Of a stretch of 25,880 nucleotides of DNA, positions 6,362-15,017 are shown in pieces. Every line of letters begins with the position of its first letter. Positions within the stretch are counted from its first letter, which is position 1. Both the position numbers and the translations under genes were made by a program. Source of the DNA: UMGS172 sp045636945 (GTDB taxonomy: Bacteria > Bacillota > Clostridia > Oscillospirales > Acutalibacteraceae); assembly GCA_045636945.1 (NCBI GenBank), contig JAZTYO010000012.1, positions 1 through 25,880 of the forward strand, in the 5' to 3' direction. Under the pieces are notes generated by a model, which saw nothing but the letters and a program-made list of their open reading frames with translations, had not been told where the DNA came from and did no database searches.

Positions 6362-8821
6362 ATGAAACTTTCATTTTCAACAAAAGATACAAATGCCGTA
6401 AAGTTTGCCGATGTCTGCAACGAGGCTTTGGACTACGGCTTTAACGGTTTTGAAATTTTTGATATCGAGTCAAATGTTGCCTGCGAAAATGACGGATTAT
6501 TTAACTCGGTCGGTGCTGCAGGTGCCAAGAGAAAGCTTATCAACCGTCATTTGTCGGTGCCTGCTTTGGTATACCCCAAGGCAGTTGGCAAGGACACCGC
6601 CGATACCGAAAAAATTGCACATTACATCAAAGAGGCCTCTTATGCATCAATCCCCAACGTTATCGTAACCTTGGACGATGATGCTTCGGCCGACGAGATA
6701 AAGACCGTGCTTGACTCCATTATGAAGGCTACCGAGGATTTCGGTGTTACCCTTTTGTTTGAAACGGTTGGCAAATACGCCAAAACCCAGAATGTTATTG
6801 ACGTTATCAATATGTTTACTTTGGGCTCGGTAGGTGCTTCGTGGAACATTCGCGAAACCTATTTTAAGGCTAACGAGGATGCCGAAAAGACCATTCAGGT
6901 TTTGGGTGCTTATATAAATAATGTAAAGATTGGCGACATGAAGGATGGTAAATCGGTGCTTCTCGGTGAGGGTGAACTGCCCGTTGAGGAGTTTTTGTTT
7001 GCACTTCGCTCGTTGAACTACGAGGGTTATACCTGTGTTCTCACAAACGACGAGATAACCGATACCGATATTGTGTTCACCCATTTTGTAAATTACGTAA
7101 AGGCTGCCGCTAACGAAAATGGCAACGGCAAAAAGCTTTACTACAACCGTGCGAAAACGGGTGTTCATCCTTGGGAAAAGTTTATCACGGTGGAAAAAAC
7201 CTTCTCGGACGTTTTGGACACTATGGTGGAAAATTTCCCCGACCAATATGCATTCAAGTATACAACGCTTGATTATACAAGAACCTATCAGGAGTTCCGT
7301 ATGGATGTTGACCGTGTTGCCGCCGCATTGATTTCCTTGGGTGTTAAGCCCGGTTATCACGTTGCAATCTGGGCAACCAATGTACCTCAGTGGTTTTTGA
7401 CCTTCTGGGCAACCGTAAAAATCGGTGCTGTGTTGGTTACCGTCAATACTGCATACAAACTGCATGAGGCTGAATATCTGCTTCGTCAGTCGGATACGCA
7501 TACCCTTGTTATGATTGATTCCTGTAAGGATTCAAACTATAAGGAAATCGTTGAGGAGCTGTGTCCTGAGTTGAAAACTCTGACTCCCGGCGAGCCCTTG
7601 CACGCAAAAAAACTGCCGTTCCTCAAAAACGTTATTACCGTTGGCTTTAATATGGATGGATGCCTTGAATGGGACGATTTTGTTGCCCGCAACACACTTG
7701 TTCCTTTGGAAGAGGTCAACCGCCGTGCCGCAGAGGTAAAACCCGACGACGTTTGCAATATGCAGTACACCTCAGGTACAACCGGATTCCCAAAGGGTGT
7801 TATGCTGACACATCGCAATATCGTCAATAACGGTAAGATTATCGGTGACAGAATGGATTTGTCCACCGCCGACCGTATGATGATTCAGGTGCCTATGTTC
7901 CATTGCTTCGGAATGGTGCTTTCGATGACGTCTATGATGACTCACGGCGGAACACTCTGCCCGATGCCTTATTTTTCGCCCAAGTCGTCGTTGGCTTGCG
8001 TAAATGATGAGAAGATCACCTGCTTTAACGGTGTCCCCACAATGTTTATTGCAATGTTTGCCCATGCCGATTTTGCCAAGACCGATTTCTCACACATCAG
8101 AACAGGTATTATGGCAGGCGCAAACTGTCCTGCCGATTTGATGCGCCGTGCTGCCGATGAGATGAATATGAAGGAGATCATCAGCGTTTACGGTCAGACC
8201 GAGGCTTCTCCCGGTTGTACAATGGGTGAGGTCAATGAGGATATCGACCACCGTGTTGAAACGGTAGGTAGTGCTTTCCCCGGTGTTGAATGCAAGATTA
8301 TCGATCCCGAAACGGGTGAGGAACTGCCCGACGGTGAAAATGGTGAGTTTGTTGCCCGTGGATACAATATAATGAAAGGCTATTACAAAATGCCCCGTGC
8401 TACTGCCTTGGCGATTGATAAGGACGGATGGCTTCATTCGGGCGATATTGCCTGCAGAACACCCGACGGATATTATAAGATTACAGGCCGACTCAAGGAT
8501 ATGATTATCCGTGGCGGTGAAAATCTTTACCCCAGAGAGATCGAGGAGTTTTACCTCGGTTACGATAAGGTTAAGGACGTTCAGGTTGTCGGTGTCCCTG
8601 ATAAGCGTTACGGTGAAGAGGCTTGTGCTTGGATTATCCTCAATAAGGATACCGAATCCTCCGAGGAGGAAATGCGTGAGTACGGTAACAGCTTTATGGC
8701 CCGTCACAAGGTCCCCAGATATTTTATATTCACAAAGGAATTTCCGATGAATGCCGCGGGTAAAATACTTAAGTATAAAATGCGTGAGCAGTCGGTCGAG
8801 ATGTTAGGTCTCGATAAATAA
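6362..8821 (+). CDS. TIM-barrel / acyl-CoA synthetase fusion
   Basis: An 819-residue two-domain protein. Residues 1-262 resemble the xylose-isomerase-like (AP_endonuc_2) TIM barrels of sugar epimerases/isomerases, with GFNGFEIFD near the start and INNVKIGDMKDGK and LLGEGELPVEEFL late; catalytic metal ligands are not clear. Residues about 275-819 are an AMP-forming acyl-CoA synthetase of the FadD/medium-chain type: P-loop YTSGTTGFPKGV (about 467-478), YGQTEASPG, GWLHSGDIA, GRLKDMIIRGGENLYP, and the C-terminal catalytic Lys in NAAGKILK (Lys801). It should activate a carboxylic acid with ATP and CoA; under a Leu T-box, isovalerate is the attractive candidate. An AAGGTG site precedes the ATG. It is 34 bases behind the LeuA-like gene and just ahead of the amidohydrolase. 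The fusion is unusual; the barrel's role is unknown. Confidence 0.85.
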   Translation: MKLSFSTKDTNAVKFADVCNEALDYGFNGFEIFDIESNVACENDGLFNSVGAAGAKRKLINRHLSVPALVYPKAVGKDTADTEKIAHYIKEASYASIPNVIVTLDDDASADEIKTVLDSIMKATEDFGVTLLFETVGKYAKTQNVIDVINMFTLGSVGASWNIRETYFKANEDAEKTIQVLGAYINNVKIGDMKDGKSVLLGEGELPVEEFLFALRSLNYEGYTCVLTNDEITDTDIVFTHFVNYVKAAANENGNGKKLYYNRAKTGVHPWEKFITVEKTFSDVLDTMVENFPDQYAFKYTTLDYTRTYQEFRMDVDRVAAALISLGVKPGYHVAIWATNVPQWFLTFWATVKIGAVLVTVNTAYKLHEAEYLLRQSDTHTLVMIDSCKDSNYKEIVEELCPELKTLTPGEPLHAKKLPFLKNVITVGFNMDGCLEWDDFVARNTLVPLEEVNRRAAEVKPDDVCNMQYTSGTTGFPKGVMLTHRNIVNNGKIIGDRMDLSTADRMMIQVPMFHCFGMVLSMTSMMTHGGTLCPMPYFSPKSSLACVNDEKITCFNGVPTMFIAMFAHADFAKTDFSHIRTGIMAGANCPADLMRRAADEMNMKEIISVYGQTEASPGCTMGEVNEDIDHRVETVGSAFPGVECKIIDPETGEELPDGENGEFVARGYNIMKGYYKMPRATALAIDKDGWLHSGDIACRTPDGYYKITGRLKDMIIRGGENLYPREIEEFYLGYDKVKDVQVVGVPDKRYGEEACAWIILNKDTESSEEEMREYGNSFMARHKVPRYFIFTKEFPMNAAGKILKYKMREQSVEMLGLDK

Positions 8822-8833
8822 GGAGATTTGAAA

Positions 8834-9634
8834 ATGAGTACTATTGTTGACAGTCACTGTCACATATACCCTGAAAAAATAGCCGAACGTGCCGTGGAAA
8901 GCATCGGTAAGTTTTATGATATTCCAATGTCTAATGGCGGCACGGTGGCCGATATGGTGAAATCGGAACGCGAGGCAGGGGTGACCCATTGCATTGTGTT
9001 CTCGGTTGCAACTAAGGTGGCTCAGGTTGAGTCTATCAATAATTTTATTGCGTCCGAGGTTGAGAAATCCAACGGATTTATGACGGGTTTAGGTACTTTA
9101 CACCCCGACAGTCCCGATATGGCGGCCGATGTTGAGCATCTTTTGTCATTAGGCCTTAAAGGAGTTAAACTGCACCCCGATATTCAGGGCTTTAAGATTG
9201 ATGACTACCGTTGCCTTAAGATCTACGAATTATGTGAAAAACACGGTATTCCCGTTTTGCTTCACACGGGTGATACCCGCTATGATTTTTCCAATCCCAA
9301 CCGTGTAAAGCCTATTTTGGACACCTATACCGATTTGACGGTTATCGGTGCTCACTTGGGTGGTTGGTCGATGTGGGACAAGGCGGTGGATACTCTTGGC
9401 GGTTACAAGAATTTCTATGTTGATTGCTCATCCTCACTTTATGCAATAAGTCCCGAAAAGGCAACCGAGGTCATTCGTGCCTATGGTGCCGAGAGGGTTA
9501 TGTTTGCAACCGACTATCCCATGTGGAATCCTAAGGACGAGCTTGAACGCTTTGACAAATTGGATTTAACCGCAGAGGAAAGAGAACAGATACTCTATAA
9601 AACGGCCTCGGAACTGTTTGATTTGTCTTTGTGA
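8834..9634 (+). CDS. amidohydrolase-2 family metal-dependent hydrolase
   Basis: A 266-residue TIM-barrel hydrolase of the amidohydrolase_2 (ACMSD/6-methylsalicylate decarboxylase-like) group. The ATG at 8834 is chosen over a TTG at 8828 because AGGAG (8821-8825) is correctly spaced. The metal-binding set is visible: DSHCHIYP near the start (HxH), GVKLHPD, PVLLHTGD, GAHLGGW and ATDYPMW with the terminal Asp. Members hydrolyse or decarboxylate small acids and lactones, and are cytoplasmic. It directly follows the CoA ligase fusion in the Leu T-box unit and closes that unit, but no step in the proposed branched-chain pathway obviously needs it. A decarboxylase or lactonase acting on a 2-oxoacid side product is one guess. 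No clear terminator follows. Confidence 0.85.
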   Translation: MSTIVDSHCHIYPEKIAERAVESIGKFYDIPMSNGGTVADMVKSEREAGVTHCIVFSVATKVAQVESINNFIASEVEKSNGFMTGLGTLHPDSPDMAADVEHLLSLGLKGVKLHPDIQGFKIDDYRCLKIYELCEKHGIPVLLHTGDTRYDFSNPNRVKPILDTYTDLTVIGAHLGGWSMWDKAVDTLGGYKNFYVDCSSSLYAISPEKATEVIRAYGAERVMFATDYPMWNPKDELERFDKLDLTAEEREQILYKTASELFDLSL

Positions 9635-9685
9635 TTCTATCGCTTTAAACCGATGAAATTTTTCTCGGAAAAATTCAAAAAACTA

Positions 9686-9714
9686 TTGACAAACCAAAAT
9701 ATTGGGCGTATAAT
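9686..9714 (+). promoter_or_regulatory. sigma-A promoter of the Ile T-box unit
   Basis: TTGACA at 9686-9691, a 17-base spacer and TATAAT at 9709-9714. An AT-only inverted repeat (AATTTTTC 9657-9664, GAAAAATT 9668-9675) lies 10 bases upstream; it has no following T tract. Confidence 0.85.
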
Positions 9715-9720
9715 GTCATA

Positions 9721-9996
9721 AACTGAATAAAAGGCTGTGACGAAGACGGAGTTTTCTTGAAGCTTCAAAGAGAGTCGGGGACGGTGTGATCCCGATAAGA
9801 AAAGGAATTCATCCTATCACTTCCGAGCCGAAGACCGAAAGTTTTCAATGAGTAGGCTCTTCCGTGTCTGCTACGTTAGTGCATAGAGCTTATATGAGTT
9901 CGAAGTGGCGTGAGTTTCACGCAATTTGAGTGGTACCGCGGGTATTGAATTTGTTTTCAGACTCGTCTCAAAGTAATTCTTTGAGACGGGTTTTAC
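9721..9996 (+). promoter_or_regulatory. T-box riboswitch 2, specifier read as ATC (Ile)
   Basis: The leader has an AAGAGAG bulge, a GGTG loop (9783-9786) closed by TCGGG/CCCGA, the canonical T-box TGGTACCGCGG (9931-9941) and a terminator CGTCTCAAAG/CTTTGAGACG (9964-9973, 9979-9988) before a T-rich run. In Stem I, GAAG (9742-9745) pairs with CTTC (9820-9823). The codon before the conserved A9819 is ATC (9816-9818), Ile. Expression of the HTH-cupin-ligase gene should rise when tRNA-Ile is uncharged. Confidence 0.85.
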
Positions 9997-10031
9997 TTTT
10001 TTTATGATTTCTTTTGAAAGGAGAAACCGAA

Positions 10032-12302
10032 ATGAGTACAGAAAAAAACACAATGGTACAGCTGAGCGAGGTTGCGTCCCGAATTAAGGAGATGCGCGAA
10101 ATTATGGGCTGGTCAGTTGAAGAAATGGCCGAAAAGACCGAGGTGTCGGTTGAGATTTACAAATCTTATGAATCGGGCGCAGATGATATGCCGTTCTCGT
10201 TTATCTACAAGTGTGCTCAGGTTTTCGACATTCAGATGACACAGCTTCTTGAGGGTAAAACCGCAAGACTGTCTTCCTACACCGTAACACGTAAGGGTGA
10301 GGGTCAGACCACCGTTGATGAGGACGGTATCACCATCCGCAACCTTGCCCCAAAGTTTAAGGATAAGATTTCCGAGCCTTATATGGTCCGTTACGAATAT
10401 TCTGCCGATCTGCAGAACAGGCCTATCCACCTTGCAACCCACTCGGGTCAGGAATTTGACCTTGTTCTGGAAGGCTCTTTAAAGGTTCAGGTCGGTGAGC
10501 ATACCGAGGTTTTGAACGAGGGTGACAGTATTTATTACAACTCCTCAACACCTCACGGAATGATCGCTGTCGGCGGAAAGGATTGTGTGTTCTGTGCTGT
10601 TGTTCTTCCCGGCGAGGAAACCAAGGAAGAGGTTGTCACCAAGAGCATTGCCAACGCACGTTCTACTCAGAGACTTGTCTGCGAAAAATTTGTCAAGACT
10701 ACCGAGGATGAAAACGGTTGTCTTTTGAACATCGAATTCCCTAACCGTGAGGAATTCAACTTTGGCTTTGATATTGTTGACGGTATTGCCGAAAAGTATC
10801 CCGACAAGCTGGCAATGATACACGTTGACAAGCATATGAACGAACGCCGTTTTACTTTCCAGGATATCAAGCGTGCATCCTCACAGGTTGCAAACTATTT
10901 TGCATCACTTGGCATCAAAAAGGGCGACCGTGTAATGCTCGTTTTGAAGCGTCACTATCAGTTCTGGTTCAGTATGGTTGCACTTCACAAGCTTGGTGCA
11001 ATCGCAATTCCTGCAACCCATCAGCTTAAGGACCACGATTTTGAGTACCGCTTCAATGCCGCAGGTGTTTCGGCTATTGTCTGCACCTCGGACGACGGTG
11101 TTTCTAAAATTGTTGACGAGGCTCAGAAAAAGAGCCCCACACTTACCACCAAGATTTTGGTTGGCGGCGTGGCCGAGGGTTGGCACAATTTCGATGCCGA
11201 GTACACACGTTTCTCAGGCAAGTTCCCGAGAACCGAGGATGCTTCTTGCGGTGAAGAGCCTGCTTTGATGTTCTTCACCTCGGGTACGACCGGCAATCCC
11301 AAAATGGCCTGCCACAAGCACACCTATGCTTTGGGTCACTTTGTCACCGCAAAGTATTGGCACTGCTGTGAGCGTGAGGGCTTGCATTTGACCATCTCCG
11401 ACACGGGCTGGGGTAAATCGCTTTGGGGCAAGCTTTACGGTCAGTGGCTTTGCGAGGGTGCTGTATTTGTTTACGACTTTGACCGTTTCAATGCCGCAGA
11501 CATTCTACCGATGTTCGCAAAGTATAACATCACAACCTTCTGCGCACCTCCCACAATGCTCCGTATGCTTATCAAGGAAGACCTTTCCAAGTACGATTTG
11601 TCTTCTATTCATCATATGACCACCGCAGGTGAGGCTTTGAATCCTGAGGTTTCACGTCAGTTTGAAAAGGCAACGGGTCTTACTATTATGGAGGGCTTCG
11701 GTCAAACCGAAACAACCTTGACCATTGCAAACCTTGTCGGCACCAAGTCCAAGCTTGGCTCAATGGGCAAGGCTTCTCCGCAGTATGATATCGATATTGT
11801 TGACCCTGACGGCAACTCGGTTCCCACCGGCGAAACAGGTGAAATCGTTGTCCGTCTTGATAAGGTTGAGCCTTGCGGACTGTTCAAGGAGTATTACCGT
11901 GATGCCGAAAAGACTGCCGAGGCAGTATATGACGGACTTTATCACACCGGTGATACCGCCTGGCGAGATGAGGACGGATATTTCTGGTATGTTAGCCGTA
12001 TTGATGACGTTATCAAGTCTTCGGGCTACCGCATCGGACCCTTTGAGATCGAAAGCGTTATTATGGAGCTTCCTTATGTTCTTGAGTGTGGCGTATCTGC
12101 CGCACCCGACGAGGTAAGAGGTCAGGTTGTCAAGGCAAGCATTGTGCTTACTAAGGGCACCGAGCCTACTGAGGAACTTAAAAAGGAAATTCAGCAGTAC
12201 GTCAAAGAGCATACGGCACCTTATAAGTATCCGAGAGTGGTTGTTTTCCGTGACGAATTACCCAAGACCATTAGTGGTAAGATTCAGCGTAACAAACTGT
12301 AA
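10032..12302 (+). CDS. HTH-cupin-acyl-CoA synthetase fusion (Ile unit)
   Basis: A 756-residue three-domain protein; ATG 10032 has AAGGAG 8 bases upstream. Residues 12-75 are an XRE helix-turn-helix (MGWSVEEMAEKTEVSVEIYK). Residues about 130-195 are a cupin_2 barrel (THSGQEFDLVLEGSL, GDSIYYNSSTPHGM; likely ligands His137, Glu141, His175). Residues about 240-756 are an AMP-forming acyl-CoA synthetase of the medium-chain (ACSM/MACS) type: P-loop FTSGTTGNPKMA (415-426), ISDTGWGKSLWGKLYGQW, GFGQTET (555-561), YHTGDTAWRDEDGYFW, DDVIKSSGYRIGP, and catalytic Lys750 in TISGKIQR. The XRE-cupin half is normally a stand-alone regulator. Under an Ile T-box, 2-methylbutyrate is the logical substrate (inference). 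It is the only gene of its unit, and a close paralogue follows. The usual GRxDD is SRIDD here, a small deviation. Confidence 0.9.
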   Translation: MSTEKNTMVQLSEVASRIKEMREIMGWSVEEMAEKTEVSVEIYKSYESGADDMPFSFIYKCAQVFDIQMTQLLEGKTARLSSYTVTRKGEGQTTVDEDGITIRNLAPKFKDKISEPYMVRYEYSADLQNRPIHLATHSGQEFDLVLEGSLKVQVGEHTEVLNEGDSIYYNSSTPHGMIAVGGKDCVFCAVVLPGEETKEEVVTKSIANARSTQRLVCEKFVKTTEDENGCLLNIEFPNREEFNFGFDIVDGIAEKYPDKLAMIHVDKHMNERRFTFQDIKRASSQVANYFASLGIKKGDRVMLVLKRHYQFWFSMVALHKLGAIAIPATHQLKDHDFEYRFNAAGVSAIVCTSDDGVSKIVDEAQKKSPTLTTKILVGGVAEGWHNFDAEYTRFSGKFPRTEDASCGEEPALMFFTSGTTGNPKMACHKHTYALGHFVTAKYWHCCEREGLHLTISDTGWGKSLWGKLYGQWLCEGAVFVYDFDRFNAADILPMFAKYNITTFCAPPTMLRMLIKEDLSKYDLSSIHHMTTAGEALNPEVSRQFEKATGLTIMEGFGQTETTLTIANLVGTKSKLGSMGKASPQYDIDIVDPDGNSVPTGETGEIVVRLDKVEPCGLFKEYYRDAEKTAEAVYDGLYHTGDTAWRDEDGYFWYVSRIDDVIKSSGYRIGPFEIESVIMELPYVLECGVSAAPDEVRGQVVKASIVLTKGTEPTEELKKEIQQYVKEHTAPYKYPRVVVFRDELPKTISGKIQRNKL

Positions 12303-12345
12303 TTTTGACAAAATCTGATAACTTTTTTAAATTTCAAAAAGTTGC

Positions 12346-12374
12346 TTGACAAATCGCGAATAGTTTGATATAAT
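12346..12374 (+). promoter_or_regulatory. sigma-A promoter of the Val T-box unit
   Basis: TTGACA at 12346-12351, a 17-base spacer and TATAAT at 12369-12374. An inverted repeat AACTTTTT/AAAAAGTT (12320-12327, 12336-12343) ends two bases before the -35. Confidence 0.85.
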
Positions 12375-12380
12375 CCCAAT

Positions 12381-12668
12381 AATAAAGGCTTTGACGAAGA
12401 GGATGCTTGACGTTAAATGCTTTCAGAGAGTCAACGTTTGGTGCGAGTTGACAGCATTGTTCAGGTATTTGTAACTTCCGAGCTGAAAGGAAGAAAGACG
12501 GTTTGTGCCGTTCAGTAGAACCTTTCCGTAACTGCTGCGTAAATGCATAGGGCTTTTTAGAGTCTGAGGGGTACAAAGTGAACCTTTGTGCAATTTGAGT
12601 GGTACCGCGGGATATAAAATTTTTTATAGCTCGTCTCAAAGGACTTTACTTTGAGGCGGGCTTTTATT
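12381..12668 (+). promoter_or_regulatory. T-box riboswitch 3, specifier read as GTA (Val)
   Basis: The leader has an AGAGA bulge, GGTG (12441-12444) in a loop closed by GTCAAC/GTTGAC, the T-box TGGTACCGCGG (12600-12610) and a terminator, GCTCGTCTCAAAG (12629-12641) with CTTTGAGGCGGGC (12649-12661), then CTTTT. Stem I strands GAAG (12396-12399) and CTTC (12476-12479) match those of T-box 2. The codon before the conserved A12475 is GTA (12472-12474), Val. The 3' third is very similar to that of T-box 2. GTA is a less common Val specifier than GTC, so this assignment is a little less secure. Confidence 0.82.
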
Positions 12669-12708
12669 GATTTCGCCTCGGAAAACCGAAAATTTTTGGA
12701 GGTACTTT

Positions 12709-15015
12709 ATGAAAACAACCGGTCTTGAATTCAAGATTATGGAGATGGCTAAGCGTATCGCTGAGCTTCGCGAAATTATTGGCCTTACTTCGACCGAAAT
12801 GGCTCAGAAAACCGGCATTAGTGAAGAAGAATATCTTGCTTGTGAAGCGGGTCAGCGCGACCTTAACTTTGCATTCCTTTATCGTTGTGCGTTGGCCTTG
12901 AAGGTTGACGTTACCGATATAATTGAGGGTAGTAGCCCCCGTCTTGCAGGCTATACCGTAACAAGAAGGGGAGAGGGTCAGCGAATTGAGGAGGCACACG
13001 GTCTTCGTTATTACAACCTTGCCGCTTCGTTCAAAAACCGTATTGCAGAGCCTTTGTATGTTGTTACCGAGTATAACGAGGAAGCACAGAACGCCGATAT
13101 TGAGCTTACTTCTCACGACGGTCAGGAGTGCGACATTATTATCAAGGGTGCTTTGAAGGTTCAGGTTGGCGACCACGTCGAGGTTCTCCACGCAGGTGAC
13201 AGTATTTATTACGATTCATCGGTTCCTCACGGTATGATTGCCGTTGAGGGTGACGAGTGTACCTTCTATGCTATTGTTTTGAATCCTAAGGGTGAGCCTA
13301 TCGACCATATGGTTCACGGCGGTGTCAAGGAGTTCACCAAGGCCTCCAAGCGTCCTGCAGTGGCGGTTGAAATGGCCGAGGAGGACCGCGTTTGGGAGGA
13401 TTTCGTTATCCCCACCGAGAACGAAAACGGCACTATTACCAAAATCGATTTCAAAAACGAGGACAACTTCAACTTTGCATTTGACGTTATTGACCGTCTT
13501 GGTACCGAAAAGCCCGAAAAGTTGGCTATGATTCACCTTGACCGCGAGCGTAACGAACGTCGCATCAGCTTTGCTGATATGAAACGTGCATCCTCACAGA
13601 CTGCTAACTACTTTAAGTCGTTGGGTATTGGCAAGGGCGATAAGGTTATGCTTATTTTGAAGCGCCATTATCAGTTCTGGTTCAGTATGATGGCTTTGCA
13701 CAAGCTTGGTGCAATCGCAATTCCTGCCACCAATCAGCTTAAAGAACACGATATTACATACAGAATCAATGCCGCTGGCGTTAAGGCTATCCTTTGTACC
13801 GCCGACGGTGACGTATCACGCGAGGTCGATTTGGCCGCCGAAAACTGCGAGTGCCTTCAGCACAAGATTATGATTGGCGGATGCCGTGACGACTGGAGAA
13901 GCTTTGACGACGAGTACACACTCTTCAGCGGCAAATTCCAGCGTACCGAAGATTCACCCAAAGGTAACGATACAATGCTTATGTACTTTACTTCGGGTAC
14001 CACAGGTAACCCCAAAATCGCTGTACATAACTTCAAATATCCTTTGGGTCACTTTATCACCGCTAAATATTGGCACTGTGTAAACCCCGAGGGAATCCAC
14101 TTCACCATTTCCGATACAGGTTGGGCAAAGGCTGCTTGGGGTAAGATATACGGTCAGTGGCTGTGTGAAACTGCATTGTTTGTTTATGACTTTGACCGTT
14201 TTGATGCAAGCGATTTGTTGCCGATGTTTGCAAAATACAACATCACAACCTTCTGCGCACCACCCACAATGCTCCGTATGCTTATTAAGGAGGACATTTC
14301 AAAGTATGATTTGTCGTCTATCGAGCATATGACTACCGCAGGTGAGGCTTTGAATCCCGAGGTATTCCGTCAGTTTGAAAAGGCTACGGGTTTGCAGATT
14401 ATGGAGGGCTTCGGTCAGACCGAAACCACCTGTGCATTGGCAAACCTTGTTGGTACACGTACCAAGGTTGGCTCGATGGGTAAACCTGTACCGCTTTACG
14501 ATATCAAGCTTCTTGATGCCGACGGCAAAGAGGTCGCAGTCGGTGACGTTGGTGAAATTTGTATCAACGTATCCGAAAAGGTACCCTGCGGATTGTTCTG
14601 CGGATACTTCAACGATAAAGAAAAGACCGATGAATGCTGGCACGATGGTTTCTATCACACAGGTGATACTGCCTGGCGCGATGAGGACGGATATTTCTGG
14701 TACGTCGGCCGTGTTGACGATGTTATCAAATCTTCGGGCTACCGCATCGGACCTTTTGAAATTGAAAATGTTATTATGGAGCTTCCCTACGTTCTTGAGT
14801 GTGGCGTTTCTGCTGCACCCGATGAGGTAAGAGGTCAGGTTGTCAAGGCAAGCATCGTGCTTACCAAGGGCACCGAGGGCACCGAAGAACTTAAGAAGGA
14901 AATTCAAACTTATGTTAAGAACAGAACAGCTCCCTATAAATACCCCAGAATCGTTGTCTTCCGTGACGAGTTGCCCAAGACCGTCAGCGGTAAGATTCAG
15001 CGTAATAAACTGTAA
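12709..15015 (+). CDS. HTH-cupin-acyl-CoA synthetase fusion (Val unit)
   Basis: A 768-residue paralogue of the protein at 10032 with the same order: XRE HTH (about 14-75, IIGLTSTEMAQKTGISEEEY), cupin (about 131-195, SHDGQECDIIIKGALKVQVG, GDSIYYDSSVPHGM), and AMP-forming acyl-CoA synthetase (about 240-768; FTSGTTGNPKIA, ISDTGWAKAAWGKIYGQW, GFGQTETT, GRVDDVIKSSGYRIGP, Lys in TVSGKIQR). TGGAGG lies 6 bases before the ATG at 12709. The two copies share long identical stretches, including at the DNA level near their 3' ends, so they are recent duplicates. It is the first gene of the unit that ends with the 2-oxoacid:ferredoxin oxidoreductase, and the next start codon is 2 bases after its stop. Under a Val T-box, isobutyrate is the expected substrate (inference). 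Both possible functions, ligase and DNA-binding regulator, look intact. Confidence 0.9.
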   Translation: MKTTGLEFKIMEMAKRIAELREIIGLTSTEMAQKTGISEEEYLACEAGQRDLNFAFLYRCALALKVDVTDIIEGSSPRLAGYTVTRRGEGQRIEEAHGLRYYNLAASFKNRIAEPLYVVTEYNEEAQNADIELTSHDGQECDIIIKGALKVQVGDHVEVLHAGDSIYYDSSVPHGMIAVEGDECTFYAIVLNPKGEPIDHMVHGGVKEFTKASKRPAVAVEMAEEDRVWEDFVIPTENENGTITKIDFKNEDNFNFAFDVIDRLGTEKPEKLAMIHLDRERNERRISFADMKRASSQTANYFKSLGIGKGDKVMLILKRHYQFWFSMMALHKLGAIAIPATNQLKEHDITYRINAAGVKAILCTADGDVSREVDLAAENCECLQHKIMIGGCRDDWRSFDDEYTLFSGKFQRTEDSPKGNDTMLMYFTSGTTGNPKIAVHNFKYPLGHFITAKYWHCVNPEGIHFTISDTGWAKAAWGKIYGQWLCETALFVYDFDRFDASDLLPMFAKYNITTFCAPPTMLRMLIKEDISKYDLSSIEHMTTAGEALNPEVFRQFEKATGLQIMEGFGQTETTCALANLVGTRTKVGSMGKPVPLYDIKLLDADGKEVAVGDVGEICINVSEKVPCGLFCGYFNDKEKTDECWHDGFYHTGDTAWRDEDGYFWYVGRVDDVIKSSGYRIGPFEIENVIMELPYVLECGVSAAPDEVRGQVVKASIVLTKGTEGTEELKKEIQTYVKNRTAPYKYPRIVVFRDELPKTVSGKIQRNKL

Positions 15016-15017
15016 TT

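Noticed and set aside
5755..8707. Long antisense frames under the LeuA-like and CoA-ligase genes
   Set aside because: They are shadows created by codon bias of the real genes, which have ribosome binding sites and clear domains.
9657..9675. Terminator for the Leu unit at the AT-only hairpin
   Set aside because: The stem is all but one pair A-T and no T tract follows; it is treated as a dyad near the next promoter.
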